From Mesodorylaimus sp. YZB2_4 (Eukaryota; Nematoda; Enoplea; Dorylaimida; Dorylaimidae), in contig JASANH010000952.1 of assembly GCA_030248295.1 (NCBI GenBank), positions 124,001 to 188,000 on the forward strand: a stretch of 64,000 nucleotides of DNA, written 5' to 3'. The translations under genes were made by a program, and so were the position numbers. This document shows positions 1 through 10,655 of the stretch, one piece after another (position 1 is the stretch's first letter; every line of letters begins with the position of its first letter). The notes below the pieces were generated by a model, which was given only the letters and a program-made list of their open reading frames with translations, searched no databases and was not told the origin of the DNA.

Positions 1-147
1 AACATGAGCAGCTCCCCCGCTAACATGAGAAGCTCCCCCGCTACCATGAGCTGCTCCCCGCTAACATGAGCTGCTCCCCCGCTAACATGAGCAGCTCCCC
101 GCTACCATGAGCAGCTCCCCCGCTAACATGAGCAGCTCCCCCGCTAA
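1..147. repeat. 21-bp minisatellite (about 7 copies)
   Basis: Seven head-to-tail copies of a unit reading aacatgagcagctcccccgct, with single-base changes and one-base shortenings between copies. The array touches the window edge, so its full length is unknown. The core GAGCAGCTC is shared with the longer array at 317-668. Confidence 0.95.
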
Positions 148-316
148 TATGAGCGGGGTTGTAGGCTTATAAGTGCAACATGGACCATGAAGTAAAGCCG
201 CCTAAGGTAAAAAGTGAACGCCCTGACTGGATTTGTAGGAAACTGGCATGGTGTATGCTCTCACATTTGCCGCTCACCTCATAAAATGGAAAGGTCCCCA
301 CAAAGTAGGAGCTACT

Positions 317-668
317 CCTGCTACCAAAGTGCTGCGCTCCCCACCAAGGAGGAGCTGCTCCTGCAACAAAATGAGCAACTCTGAGCAGCTCTCCACCAAG
401 GAGGAGCTGCTCCTGCCACAAAATGAGCAGCTCCGAGCAGCTCTCCACCAAGAAGGAGCTGCTCCTGCAACAAAATGAGCAGCTCCGAGCTGCTCCCCAG
501 AAGGAGGAGCTGCTCCTGCCACAAAATGAGCAGCTCCGAGCTGCTCCCCACCAAGGAGGAGCTGCTCCTGCCACAAAATGAGCAGCTCCGAGCTGCTCCC
601 CACCAAGGAGGAGCTGCTCCTCAGTAAGGAGGAACTGCTCCTGCAACAAAATGAGCAGCTCCGAGCTG
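317..668. repeat. 52-bp minisatellite with palindromic core (about 6 copies)
   Basis: About six tandem copies of a 52-bp unit. Each contains a caccaaggaggagctgctcc block, a CACAAAATGAG block and, at most unit junctions, GAGCAGCTC-C-GAGCTGCTC, which is a perfect 9-bp inverted repeat around one base. One copy carries an extra partial unit near 605-640. Long open frames exist on both strands here, but they encode only the repeat (Leu/Gln/Ser/Ala-rich) and I do not consider them genes. Confidence 0.93.
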
Positions 669-2410
669 CTCCGCTGTAGGTTTCGAAGACATGTTGTTGT
701 CACTTCCGAATTGGCGCAACATAGCAGACATAACGGGCCCTTTATACGTAAAGGCGGGAAATTCAAAAAACCTCGCTGCGTCATAGAAGCGTCACTTAAG
801 CTGGATTTGAATTTGACATGTGTCAATCATGTAATCACATGGATGATACTGGGTATGGACAGTGAGTACCGCCGATATGGTCATTGACTGGGTCAGTAAT
901 GAGAGCCAGTACTGTACATTGGCTAAGGGTGGGCTGTCTTGACCTCACCCACCCTGAGTGACTTGGGTGAGTGACGGTGATCCAATCGCTCCTATACTAC
1001 TGCCGGCTAGGCTCAGGTCTCACTGGGGAAGAAACACACTATGGCGTTAGTTAAATAAAGCCGAACAAAAGGGTTAAAGAACAAAATATCTGATTGCCAC
1101 CTACCGTATCCGGGTACAATTAGGAGCGTAATTTTCCTTCGCTTTTGTGGCCATCGGAAAATAAAAAAGTTTAGAAAGCTTTAAATTGCCTAAAACTGCA
1201 AAAAACAGGCGATATATATCAGAAAAAATCCTTCCAATGCGTCGAAAATGAAAGCTAAACAAAAATATCTTAGAAATCCACAACCCCAAGCGTCCACCTG
1301 CCTTTGAATTTTGATGCGCGCATCTGCTGATCTTTATGACAAAATGACAGGAATAATTTGTGTGCGCACTCAGCTGGGATTACGCTGACGGCCTGGACTT
1401 CCATTTTGTTGTTTTTTTTAGAACTGGCCTTTGGTTGGCTTGGCCATTTCTTTTGGTCAAATGTGTACAGAGCACAACACGCATGTGTACAGGCAAAAAC
1501 AAAAAACATTCGTTTACGCATGTCGGGAGATTTGTCGTGTGTGGAGAGTCATTTTATGCGCCTATGGCTTGCAAAAAATTTTGGTATTTGAGCGCGCAGT
1601 GTATGCTATTTGTAAAATTTTAAAAGTCGTTTAATCGATCGTTTTCCAATATCGAAAAATGTTTCGATTGTTGGTCATGTTGAGCTACGTTCGTATGGAA
1701 ATTTCTGTCTTCTTGTTGAGGAGGCAGCTGAACTACGCATTGCCCGCAGATACTATGTGTAGTCGTCTTTTAGCTCTGAGATGTCCCCTTGTATTAACGG
1801 AGAAAAGCATGACATTCGAGCATAATGAGCTGATGTGTGCTTTTCATTATCTGACTTGAGAAACTATGACGTAAATGCATGTACTGTGAACGCAGTTCAA
1901 GAATTACTCATGTTCAGCACCTTCGTGAGGTTATGTCGAGCCCTTTTCCTCGCGATTTGATGACTTTATGGCTCTTAATGACTTATTGTTGGTAAGACCT
2001 TGCATTTTCTTTGGAAGAAAATTTCTTTCTATGTCTTGGCAAGATCTTAGCTAGTCTTGGTAAGAATTTCTGCTCTAGAAAGACGTCACGTCATCTTAGT
2101 AAGATTTTATCCATTAGAAAGATATTAGCTCTTCTTCCTGAGATTTTATGGTGTTAGCAGATGTTATTCTATCTTCCTAAGAAGTTAGCAAGATGGGAAA
2201 TGCGGGGATTCTATAGAATATGCGAACGAATATAAATGATGTGGACAGAGTTTCCATGGGCAGGACATGTTTTTTTCAAGTCGAGTAACGTTGCTGAGAA
2301 ACATTCGTGCAAATAATAACCTGATAACATTTGAGGATCCTCAGTGTTCCGTTTCTAGCTTCGGAGGGAGTGCTATGGGGAAATAAAAATTAAGATCACC
2401 GTGAACATGA
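669..2410. other. No gene recognised
   Basis: No ORF here resembles a known protein. Around 2000-2200 there are many degenerate repeats of the type TTAGTAAGATTTT / AAGAAATTTCTTT. A similar stretch occurs at about 28640-28770, so both may be remnants of one dispersed repeat. Confidence 0.5.
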
Positions 2411-2412
2411 GC

Positions 2413-2502
2413 TAGTTCTCCTTACGACTGGGTAGAGTGGCTTTCCGACAACACGTTTGTTTTGCGACCACGAGGCTCCAGGTTCGACTCCTTCACGGGC
2501 TA
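2413..2502 (+). other. tRNA-like segment at LINE 5' end
   Basis: About 90 bases with an A-box-like GGGTAGAGTGG and a B-box-like GGTTCGACTCC. The outer ends (tagttct and cgggcta) can form a six-base acceptor-like stem that includes two G-T pairs. The T stem and anticodon stem are poor, so this is not a convincing functional tRNA. It could be an internal Pol III promoter, a SINE head or a tRNA pseudogene. Confidence 0.4.
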
Positions 2503-2638
2503 GAATTTTTGGTTTTGTTCCTCTTTTTTCTGCGGGACAGAAGAACGTTATTGTGGACAAGGAATATGAGGGTACCATTCGAATATTTGCGCAATCGAAG
2601 ATTGGGTATGGGATCGAGCAAATATTTCCCGGGTTTTT

Positions 2639-3230
2639 ACTTCAGAATCCCCGTTCTCGAGCCTGTATATCTGCGCCTTTACAGTGGATGGAGAGGGATA
2701 TACCTCGACAGAACAGTATCTATTCCGGAAAAAGGCTCAGAAAGTCGGAGACAAAGCAAGCGAATCGAAAATTATGAAAGCAAAGACTGGGTCGAGTGCA
2801 AAGAAATTTGGAGAAAAAGTGAAATGGGACGAAGAAGAACACGGCGATCAGATGGAATTTGCAGCGACCGCGCTGACCAAGGCTAACGAAAAGAAATTCG
2901 AGCAAAACACGGAACTGAGAAAAGAGCTTTTCAAAACGGCATCAAAAATCCTTGTGGAAGCTAATCCGAGAGATCATCGATGGGGCGTTGGTCTCGCTCG
3001 AGATGACCCGGCGATCCAGGACGAATCTAAATGGAAGGGAAAGAAGGTTTTTGGTCAATTGCTGACAGATTTGCCGGACCCCATGATGGCGCTGGCAATA
3101 TACGATGGTCAAGGAGATCCAAGAAGAACGAAGACGATCGGAACAACGGAAGCGGGCCTTGGAACGAAACAGCAGTGACGACTCGAGCACTGACGGTCAT
3201 CAGGAGCCTCCCGATATCCGTAAGTCATGA
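2639..3230 (+). pseudogene. NADAR (YbiA-like) domain ORF of the LINE, frame-shifted near its end
   Basis: Translation of frame 2 from 2639 gives FSSLYICAFTVDG, then TSTEQYLFRKKA, KKFGEKVKW, KFEQNTELRKELF, KILVEANPRDHRWGVGL and DESKWKGKKVFGQLL. These match the successive conserved blocks of the NADAR family (NAD- and ADP-ribose-associated; YbiA/DUF1768): SNFYPCPF, VEQY, KFEQN, LVEASPRDxxWG and SKWxGxN. YbiA-like members act in N-glycosidic chemistry, and some NADAR domains are reported to remove ADP-ribose from nucleic-acid bases. From about 3105 a different frame gives a Glu/Arg-rich tail followed by SSDDSSTDG and a stop near 3230, so one frameshift probably separates the domain from its own tail. 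It sits about 80 bases before the LINE endonuclease, which suggests it is the element's ORF1. A host gene hit by the LINE is the alternative. Domain identity is strong; its role in the element is inference. Confidence 0.75.
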
Positions 3231-3309
3231 GTGCCTGTCAACTGGCGCTAGAAAAGGAAGTGTTGTTTTTTCTCAATTGTTTGCTTTTCGCTTTTTCTCC
3301 AGGAACAAA

Positions 3310-4120
3310 ATAGGGTCTATTAAATTTGTAACGTATAACGCAGCAGGACTAAGGGATAAACCTCAAAAAACTCTAACAGTCTATGAATTTTTGAAACATT
3401 ATGATATGCTATGTGTTCAGGAAACTCATTTTCGAAGGGCTAGGGAGGCTGCGTATTTTGATAGCATATTTGAGCAAAAATTCAGGATTTATTATTCCTT
3501 TTCACAGGATTTCAGTGCAGGGGTTTGTTTCTTGGTAAATAGGAATTCTTTATTTTTTGACATCATTAGGATAACGAGTGTACCAGGGAGAGCCGTAGCA
3601 CTGACAGCAAAGTATCAGAATAAGATTTTCTTGTGTATTGGCGTTTATGCTCCGGCTCAAGAAAATAAGAGGAGGGAGTTTTTTGATAATTTGTTCGAGA
3701 CAACTTTGCAAAGGTTCAGATATCATGATGCATGCGTCTGTCTGGGAGATTTCAATTTTGTAGAGTGCAAGGAGTTGGATCCCAGCGGAGTCACTGTGTA
3801 CCCTGAGGTCGGAATAAAAGAATTTCGCAACTTTCCTTCGAAATTCAGACTGCATGATGTCTTACGGGCCAATCATGCGAAACGAAGGGAGCTCTCTCAT
3901 CTCGCCCACAGTACTAAAACGCAGAGCCGTATTGATAAGATATATGGGTCTGAAAACGTGGTAGCATCTTACATAGGACAAAAATTCACGAGTACGGGTC
4001 TATCTGTCTGACAATAAAATCTTCGAGGCAGAGTGCAACTTTACTTTTGCGAAAGTAAAATGAGCCCTTCTTATTGGAAGCTTGATGTAGATTTACTTGT
4101 GCGGGATAAATTGGAGCCGA
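3310..4120 (+). pseudogene. LINE endonuclease domain (exonuclease-endonuclease-phosphatase fold), broken
   Basis: The frame ending at 4011 carries the EEP endonuclease motifs in order: FVTYNAAGLRD near the start, LCVQETHF, GVCFLVNRNS, IGVYAPA, CLGDFNFVE and, near the end, QSRIDKIYGS (the SRIDxIY block before the last active-site region). In functional LINEs this domain nicks target DNA to prime reverse transcription. The frame stops shortly after the SRID block; the continuation, with LSDNKIFEAE and PSYWKLDVDLL, appears in other frames between 4010 and 4120, so at least two frameshifts have accumulated. No start methionine could be settled. Confidence 0.85.
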
Positions 4121-5950
4121 ATATTGTCAGGGAAAAACTACGCATTGCAGGAGGGCTTTATCGGGGCTTCTGATGAGGAGGTCCTAAATCTGTGGGACGA
4201 GTGCAAACAGGAAGTAGGTGCGCTGTGTAAAGCGCGTAAAAGAACGCTGGATATTGAGAGCAGGAAAAGACGTACCTTTCTAGAGAAGAAATTAGAGAAG
4301 GACAAAGTTTTGTGGGGTAGGCATCCAAAAAGTGATCTCTTAAAAGCACAATTTCTGGCCGTTAGGAACAGGCTAGAAGAATTAGATAGGGAAGAAGTAA
4401 GAAAGAGGCTAATGAAAACGCATTACAAGGACTTGGCAACTGACCAGTTTACGATGACGATGCCAAATTAATGCAGAAGAATTCGGCGCAGAATAGGACG
4501 GTGTATGCGATAAGCGGGGAGGACGGGACTGTGAACGATGACCAGCTGGAGGTAATAGGGGAAATTAGAAGGCAATATGTGGGTTTGTTCACGAGCGTTG
4601 GGCTCATTGATGAAGGGGCTGCGGATCTCTTTTTATGCCAGCAGCCATACGGGGTGGTTCAGGATGCAGACAGGGGGCCCATGGGAGATGAAATAGGAGA
4701 GGAAGAGGTGCGGGCTGCAATTGACTCGTTTCAGAAAAAGAAGACACCAGGTTCTGATGGTCTTCCAAAAGAATTCTATGGGTTTTTCTTGAGAGAACTA
4801 GGACAACGTCTTAGCAAAGTCTTTTCGGCTTCTCTGAGGGTAGGGTTTCTTCCCTCAAGTTGTTACTTCGGGATTATTTCGCAGCTGTATAAGGGGGAAG
4901 GGGACAAGTCCCAAAGTTCAAATTGGCGCCCATTGACCATGCTGAATGTAGACTACAAAATTTTGGCAAAAGTCGTAGCCATGAGGTTCAGGAAAGTAAT
5001 GCCTAAAATTGTGCATCCTGACCAGACGTGCTCGATGCCTGTAAGGGACATCAGGGACGGGGTCTTGACCCTGTACAATGCGGTGGAGTACATAAATAAG
5101 ACTGGCGCGGAAGCCATGCTCCTTTCTGTCGACCACATGACTGCCTTCGATATAGTGGAATGGGAGTATTTGCACAGGGTGTTAGAGTATTTCGGCCTAG
5201 GCCAGACTTTTGGGGACTGGATCAAAATTATCTATAAGCCAGGAATGGTAAAGTCGTCAGTGCAGGTGAATGGGTACGTTTCGGCTGCTTTCTGCCAGAC
5301 CAGGGGAATCAGGCAAGGGTGTCCGTTATCCGCACTCCTGTATGTTCTACTATCTGAGACAGTCGCCAATTATATAAGGTACACGGCTGTAAGAGGTATT
5401 GACGTGCTAGGGCATGAGCTAAAAATCAGGAATAATGCTGACGATACAAATTTTTTGGTGGCGGATGCGGACTCAGTGAAGCGTATATTTTTGGTTTATG
5501 ACGAATTCAGAAAAGCATCAGGAGCGACACTAAGAAGAGCAAAAATTAAAATCTTATGCTTAGGAGCAAAGGGTAATTCGGAAATAAAAGAGGAGCTGGG
5601 ACAAATTATGACAGAGAAAATAAAAATTTATGGGTTTTGGATCTCGCGAAGCGAGCTGGAAATAAGCGACAGCTGGGTGGCAGTCCGTGAGCACATAGGG
5701 CAGCTAAGTGGCAAACTACCCCATAAAGAGATCTCTTATTTTGGTAGGATCCATGTTGCCAGCACATACTTTCTCTCGAAAGCATGGTATTTGGCATCAA
5801 TAATTGCACCTGAGAAGGACTTTCAGAGATTTTTAGAAAGGCAAATTGATGGATATCTTTGGTATCCTTCAAAAGTGAATATGATAAATTAGTTAATTAG
5901 AAGATGCCTACCACGTTTTTGCAAATTGCCCAAGAATTCAGTACCTAACG
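4097..5950 (+). pseudogene. LINE reverse transcriptase, degraded
   Basis: Two adjacent frames (4097-4471, a basic helical linker; 4471-5892, 473 residues) contain RT landmarks: KTPGSDGLPKEFY, SNWRPLTMLNVDYKILAK, MLLSVDHMTAFD (first catalytic Asp region), IRQGCPLSALLY and NNADDTNFL. The last is the usual Y/FADD box with its first residue changed to Asn, which together with the stops argues for an inactive copy. The thumb region (YFGRIHVASTYFLSK, YLWYPSKVN) ends at a stop at 5892, and fragments of the C-terminal region continue out of frame to about 6200. The family primes cDNA synthesis from nicked target DNA. Confidence 0.9.
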
Positions 5951-6210
5951 TTATGGGAGCAAGTGTAGGGATTTTTGAAAAAGTTAAATTATACTGTATC
6001 GCTTAGTGAGGAGAATAGGATTTTTGGAGTACTTGGTCTTCAGAATAAACATATCGCCACAGTTGCAAACATGGCGTTGAAATGTGCCAAGAGGTGTATA
6101 TGGACAGCAAGGGCGGCGTATGAGGAATACAATGAGCTGGTCGACATGTGAGACTCGCTGGTGACCCGACTAAAAGGAACAACAACACGAGCTAGGTGTA
6201 TTTTGTCACC

Positions 6211-8030
6211 GCATGGTTTTCATGAGCAGTTTGTAAAGTTGTCTTTTATCGAGGTTTTGTATGCGATTCCAGGATAAAGTCTGAAGCTGAATTTATGAAA
6301 AAAAATTAATGATAAAAAGACATGGAAAAAAATTAATAAAAACACAATAAAAAAACTTAAAAAATAGAAACAAATATAAAAAACAATAATGCAAATACAA
6401 ATACAAAAAAAATTTTTTAAACGGGTGTCTTTCGCGAACTTCACAAGTATGCAGGGACAAGCATATCCTACTTTCCCTTTTTTATATGAATGATTTAGAA
6501 GTAGTAAAGCATATTGATTTGTGTGTATTTTTTGTCCTATGTCTCTTGTTAGCATTTGAGGATAGGTCTTCCAGTGTCAGGGAAACATGCATCATGGCTT
6601 TTGGAGAATGGGGTGGGTAGAAGGGGTAATAATATGATAAAATGTGAATAAGGTCATGAGGCTTTTGGTTATTGTTGAACTTATATTTTGCTTTGTGTCT
6701 AATAAACATACCACATGTGAAAAAAAAGAGCAGAGGACCATGCAATCCTGTGCTCGTGGTCCACATAGTGGGCTAGGAGTGTCCAACTCTCGGGCTATGC
6801 GTAGTAGCGCTTGCTCTTATTGGTAGTAGAAGTGTTCGACTCGCGGCAAAGGTGAATCATTTTGTGTCATGTGCCCCTTCATCCTCGAGCGGTTCATTAC
6901 TGATATGGTGAACCATGAAGATGAATAAAGTTAAAAGAAGGGGAGGAAGGATTGTTAAGTGTCTCTCGAGTTATAAGCATGTAACAATAAGCCACATCGC
7001 TTCCCTCGCAGCGCTGTAGCTTTAGCATGCAGTATGCAGGCTGCTCGTGTGTGGAACAGCACAGTTGCCTTTGGGGAGCATCAGAAGTACACAGCAGAGA
7101 AGCATGTTGGATTTGATTCTGACATCGGCAAGCATCTGTGTGCGAGTGATTATACACTATGCAGGCCACCTCTCTTCTCCCTGTGGCCGAATAGACCAGC
7201 CATCCTAGGCCCTGGTTCCACTGTGTGCATTGGCTGGTCTAAAAGTTTCGAGTCTGTCATAACAGATTTTTTTGGAAATAATTGAAATTGATTAGTTCAT
7301 TGCGAGACTGTGCTGAACCAGCCTGACCAGCACTAGGACGCGAGAATTGCATTTAGGACTAGGAGACCGAGTTACAGTTAGTGCTAGCACTTGGACACGA
7401 ACATTGCACGCTGATATCTGGTGCGAATATAGTCAGCGTAAACGGCTAACTAAAAGCAAAACTAAAACCTTTCTCAGTGCAATCAGTGCAACCACCTTTT
7501 CTGATTTGCTTTCGGCGCAAAGAAGAAAGCTGGCAGTTTAGGCACACACGTGGGTGGGTGCATTTTCTATGATAGCCGAACGTCGAATATTTCCTGATAA
7601 TCGGCTTAGATTACATAATTTCTAGAATATTTCTGGCATGAGATGACTACCTGAAAAATTCATTACATTCAGCTCATATAATCGATAAAAATAAAATTAG
7701 CGCATCTATATGCACAGGCAGAAATAATCTTGCACTGAACCTGTGTTAGGGGCACTTTCCTCTCCCTCTCTCCTGTCCTTTTCCAGCTACTGGTAAAGTA
7801 CAAGTGTGCACAGTTTCTTTGGCGCGGGCTAGATTTTCAAGAAAATCAATGTTTGGACAGGCCTTTCCCTTTCCTAAGAAATGATATTATTTTAAATATC
7901 AGCTTGAAAAGATCTTACGTGGGAGAGGATAAGCCATCCTGTTTAGGTGCTCCTCAGACAGGGGCCGAGTTGCTGCTGACTGTTGGATCTTTCGCCCAAA
8001 GAATCATTTCTTTCTGCCGCATAGCCAGCC
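6211..8030. other. No gene recognised
   Basis: AT-rich sequence with an A-rich run at about 6290-6420 that could be the worn 3' tail region of the LINE. Several short ORFs exist on both strands, but none shows recognisable domains or plausible splice partners. Confidence 0.45.
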
Positions 8031-9454
8031 ATGAATTGCTCGCTGGACATCTCCCCGTCCGACTGGTTTTATCTCGATGCGAAGGATATCGCACAAGTGA
8101 TCAAAATAAAAAACTGTTGGCCATGGATTCATATATCCCCACAAGAATAGTGTTGATATCGTTAGCGAAAAAGGTTATCTTTTTTTTTCTTTCTTTCCTC
8201 CAAAAGTATTTTCCCTTTTTTTTCGTTCCAAAAATGTATTTTTTTTTTTTTTTCCCCGCGTTTTTTTTTGGAATTGTTTCCCCCCCCCCCCTCTTTCCCC
8301 TCCTTCGCCCCCCCTCCGGCGACGGGGGGGGGGGGCTTCTTTTTTCTTTTCTTCCCCCTTTCCTGCCCCCCCCTGGCGCCCCCCCCTCTTTCTCTTTCCC
8401 CCCACAAGAATGGGAGCAAGTAAGTGTTGGAGCTGCGGCAAATATTTTACTATTTGCTCAAATTAGTCAAGGAATTTCAATAGGCAACTGTCCAGTAGGT
8501 ATTTTCAGTTCTGTGTGTAGCATCTTGGCCGTTTGGAGAAAAGCTACTGTTGAGAAAGAACGTTTCTATAAGCACATGCTTTTCATATCATTTTTTGAAC
8601 TTTTCTTTAACCTTTTTTATGTCCCAGTATCATTGAATTCTGGCTCGTTGTTCCCAAACGTTTATAAATATAGTTCTTTCTGGCTGGTAGCCAATCGTAT
8701 TTTTGTTGGCATAACCTTTTCATCTTCTTTGTGCGCTGACTTGTGCACTTTAATGCTAACTGTGGAGAGATTTCTGGCAATCTGCACGCCGACATCCTTT
8801 ACATCGACAACACAAAAAATCATGACTGCTCTGTCTGCAATTATCATTACTTCTGGAGCTGGCATTCGTTTTTTATTATGCGTGGCTATTTTTAAGCCAG
8901 CTCAAACCGCATTTGACGAGTCTGGTACCCCGATTTTTTCCTATGTAATGACTGATATAGCTTTCGTAACTTGGTTTACCTGGCTTTTCTTTATTAACTG
9001 TGCCATTTTACCCTTTGCGTTATTTTTTTCAATGATATTTTTTTCTGCCATGATTGCTTATACGATTGCGAAACGTCGTCGCGCGAGAGTCCACACCAGC
9101 GCATCTGCCCAGCAGCAACAAGCCATTGATCGACAGTCGACGGCGATGCTGAGATTGTTATTCATTTTAGTTTCGTTGTTTGTGAGCAACCAAGCTGGCT
9201 ATTGTCTTAGTGCAGTGGAAACATACATCATATACAAAACACCATTGAGCTATGACGCCACACGAGCAGAATTAGATTTTTATGTGGCTTCGAAGTACTT
9301 TACTTGGGCCTGCGTATTACTGACCGTAGTATTGGAATGTTTCGCTAGATCTCTAAACTTTTTTCTGTACTATGTTCTTACGGTTAATGTACGCGAGGAA
9401 TTCAAAATGGTGTTGACAAAGAAAAGTCAGTCATCGGTTAGAAGTATGTACTGA
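8031..9454 (+). CDS. Class A GPCR-like receptor (subfamily 1), interrupted by a 263-bp low-complexity insertion
   Basis: The start is taken as the ATG at 8031 because MNCSLDISPSDWFY aligns with the first residues of the intact paralogue at 11296. The frame runs to 8138, is closed by a TAG at 8148-8150, and resumes in another frame from 8402 to 9454. Joining at the duplicated 12-mer ccccacaagaat (8137 and 8400) gives a continuous protein of about 386 residues, with no gap against the 401-residue paralogue. Visible features are CPVGIFSSVCSILAVW in TM1, the E-R-F triplet after TM3 (TVERFLAI), QQQQAIDRQSTAMLRLL entering TM6, and an NFFLYY-type box in TM7 in place of NPxxY. The gene is otherwise intronless. 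It is probably a plasma-membrane chemosensory or peptide receptor; the ligand is unknown. If the insertion is real the gene is likely dead; if it is an assembly fault the gene is intact. Confidence 0.8.
8149..8411 (+). other. Homopolymer-rich insertion flanked by a 12-bp direct duplication
   Basis: After about 25 ordinary bases, this stretch consists of long T, C and G runs broken by a few other bases. The 12-mer ccccacaagaat occurs just before it (8137-8148) and at its end (8400-8411). Removing one copy plus the intervening sequence (263 bp) restores the receptor frame. No GT-AG pair was found that preserves the EWEQV motif, so an intron is unlikely. It looks like either an insertion with a target duplication or a gap-filling error. 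Confidence 0.8.
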
Positions 9455-10277
9455 TTTATATCGCGCTTGCGTGGTCTGAAATAGTTTTTTATGAGATGGG
9501 AGTCTACGAGTCGTGCTTGTACATATTAGGTGTATACTGTACGTATATTAAAAACTCTTTTCTCATAGCAAAACTATGTTCAACAAAGATATGTATATGC
9601 ATACAAATATCGATATGATATGGCATAGTGACAAGATTTTTTCTAAGCAAAATTGAATTCGTGGCTTTAGTTACTTTTGTCGCGCCTATCAGGAGACTGC
9701 TGAGGAGAATGACACTGCATAGTGAACAAGCACGCCAGACGACAGGCCATAGAGTGTACAAAAGCTCTCTGAGGCCAGCCTTATTATATACTGTACAGCT
9801 GTGTGGCGTTGTATGATTCAGCGATGTTGCTCATTACACTTTGAGGCATGTGCTAATGACTGTGTGGCTCTGGAAAGTCAGACTCGGATGCAGTGTGAAA
9901 CGGTATGACGGACAGTGGCTATGGCTAGGAGTGGTGGCTGCTGTGAATTGAAAATTTAATTGTGTGAGCGGTCGGACTTCAATTTTTCTAAGCGAGAGAA
10001 ATAGCAGAGAGCCCAGCAACAATAAGTGTATAGACCAATTTAAACTTTTCGCCAGCTTGAACTTTTGAATTTACCGCGGGCGTCATTGCAGCAATCTACA
10101 GTATGTATACCACGTTAATACGTCCTTCTTTGTGATGTGCGGAAATTCATGGACGAAACGCGCACAGGACAGCAAAAAAGTATTTTTATTTGCTATACGT
10201 CTTAAGAGGAATACTGTTGTTTTTTTTTGACTGAGAAATGGTCTATTCATAGTGGGCCATTTATCATGTTATGATAT
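9455..10277. other. No gene recognised
   Basis: Intergenic, AT-rich. Palindromes of the type TATACTGTAC recur near 9535 and 9787, as elsewhere in the window. No coding signal found. Confidence 0.4.
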
Positions 10278-10655
10278 AAGTCAGTGGTGGTGCAGCGGTT
10301 CAGCATTTGTCCCGTATGGCTCGGGAGCGAGCGGCTGGACTAGTACAGGGTTCGATCTCCGGTGACGGAGGTCGGTTTGCGAACCATAAACCCTCGTTTG
10401 ACCTTGCGCGCCAGGCCGTGGGTGACTCGTTCGGTACCGTCGAGGTGCTCCGAGTGGAGAGGCGGAAGCCAAAGAAGGAGACAGTCTTGCCTGTCAAACC
10501 GACATGGCCCACACCCCACCCGCCATCGTCCGACGAAGTTGGCGCCTAAAGCAGGATGCCCTCTTGCGTGGGTGCTCCTACTGGAGACACATAGAGCCTG
10601 CCGTCAGCTGGTCACCTCACGGGCGACTCGGGGCCTAATGAACAAAAATCTTTAA
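10278..10655 (+). repeat. tRNA-derived SINE, family R1, copy 1
   Basis: The head contains an A box (TGGTGCAGCGG at about 10288) and a B box (GGTTCGATCTC at about 10349), the internal Pol III promoter of tRNA-derived SINEs. The body (CGAGTGGAGAG, CGCCATCGTCCGA, GGTGCTCCTA, GGTCACCT) is shared with the copies at 21262-21667 and 54966-55090. This copy is the most complete at its 5' end. Open frames across it are repeat-derived. Confidence 0.88.

Larger units (their letters stand above)
2411..6210 (+). mobile_element. Decayed non-LTR retrotransposon (LINE) with NADAR-type ORF1, endonuclease and reverse transcriptase
   Basis: The order on the plus strand is a tRNA-like segment, a NADAR domain with a charged tail, an APE-type endonuclease, a YWK-containing linker and a reverse transcriptase. 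The endonuclease-then-RT order and the PSYWKLDVDLL linker at about 4061 resemble the L1/Tx1 group; that placement is inferred from motifs, not a tree. The copy is dead: the endonuclease frame stops at 4011, the linker lies in another frame, the RT resumes at 4471, and the frame after 5892 is broken again. No clear poly(A) tail or target-site duplication was found, so the boundaries are approximate. A related minus-strand fragment lies at 47600-48330. Confidence 0.85.

Noticed and set aside
167..826. Long open frames over the 52-bp minisatellite on both strands
   Set aside because: They translate the tandem repeat in several frames at once; the unit length and palindromes explain the openness, and no domain is present.
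2413..2502. Functional tRNA gene
   Set aside because: T stem and anticodon stem do not pair properly; kept only as a tRNA-like segment of the element.
8162..8441. Lys/Gly/Arg-rich minus-strand ORFs opposite the receptor insert
   Set aside because: Pure product of T, C and G runs; no coding evidence.
10281..10655. Arg/Pro-rich ORFs on both strands, and the like at 21365-21761
   Set aside because: They lie inside SINE family R1 copies; similarity between them is repeat similarity.
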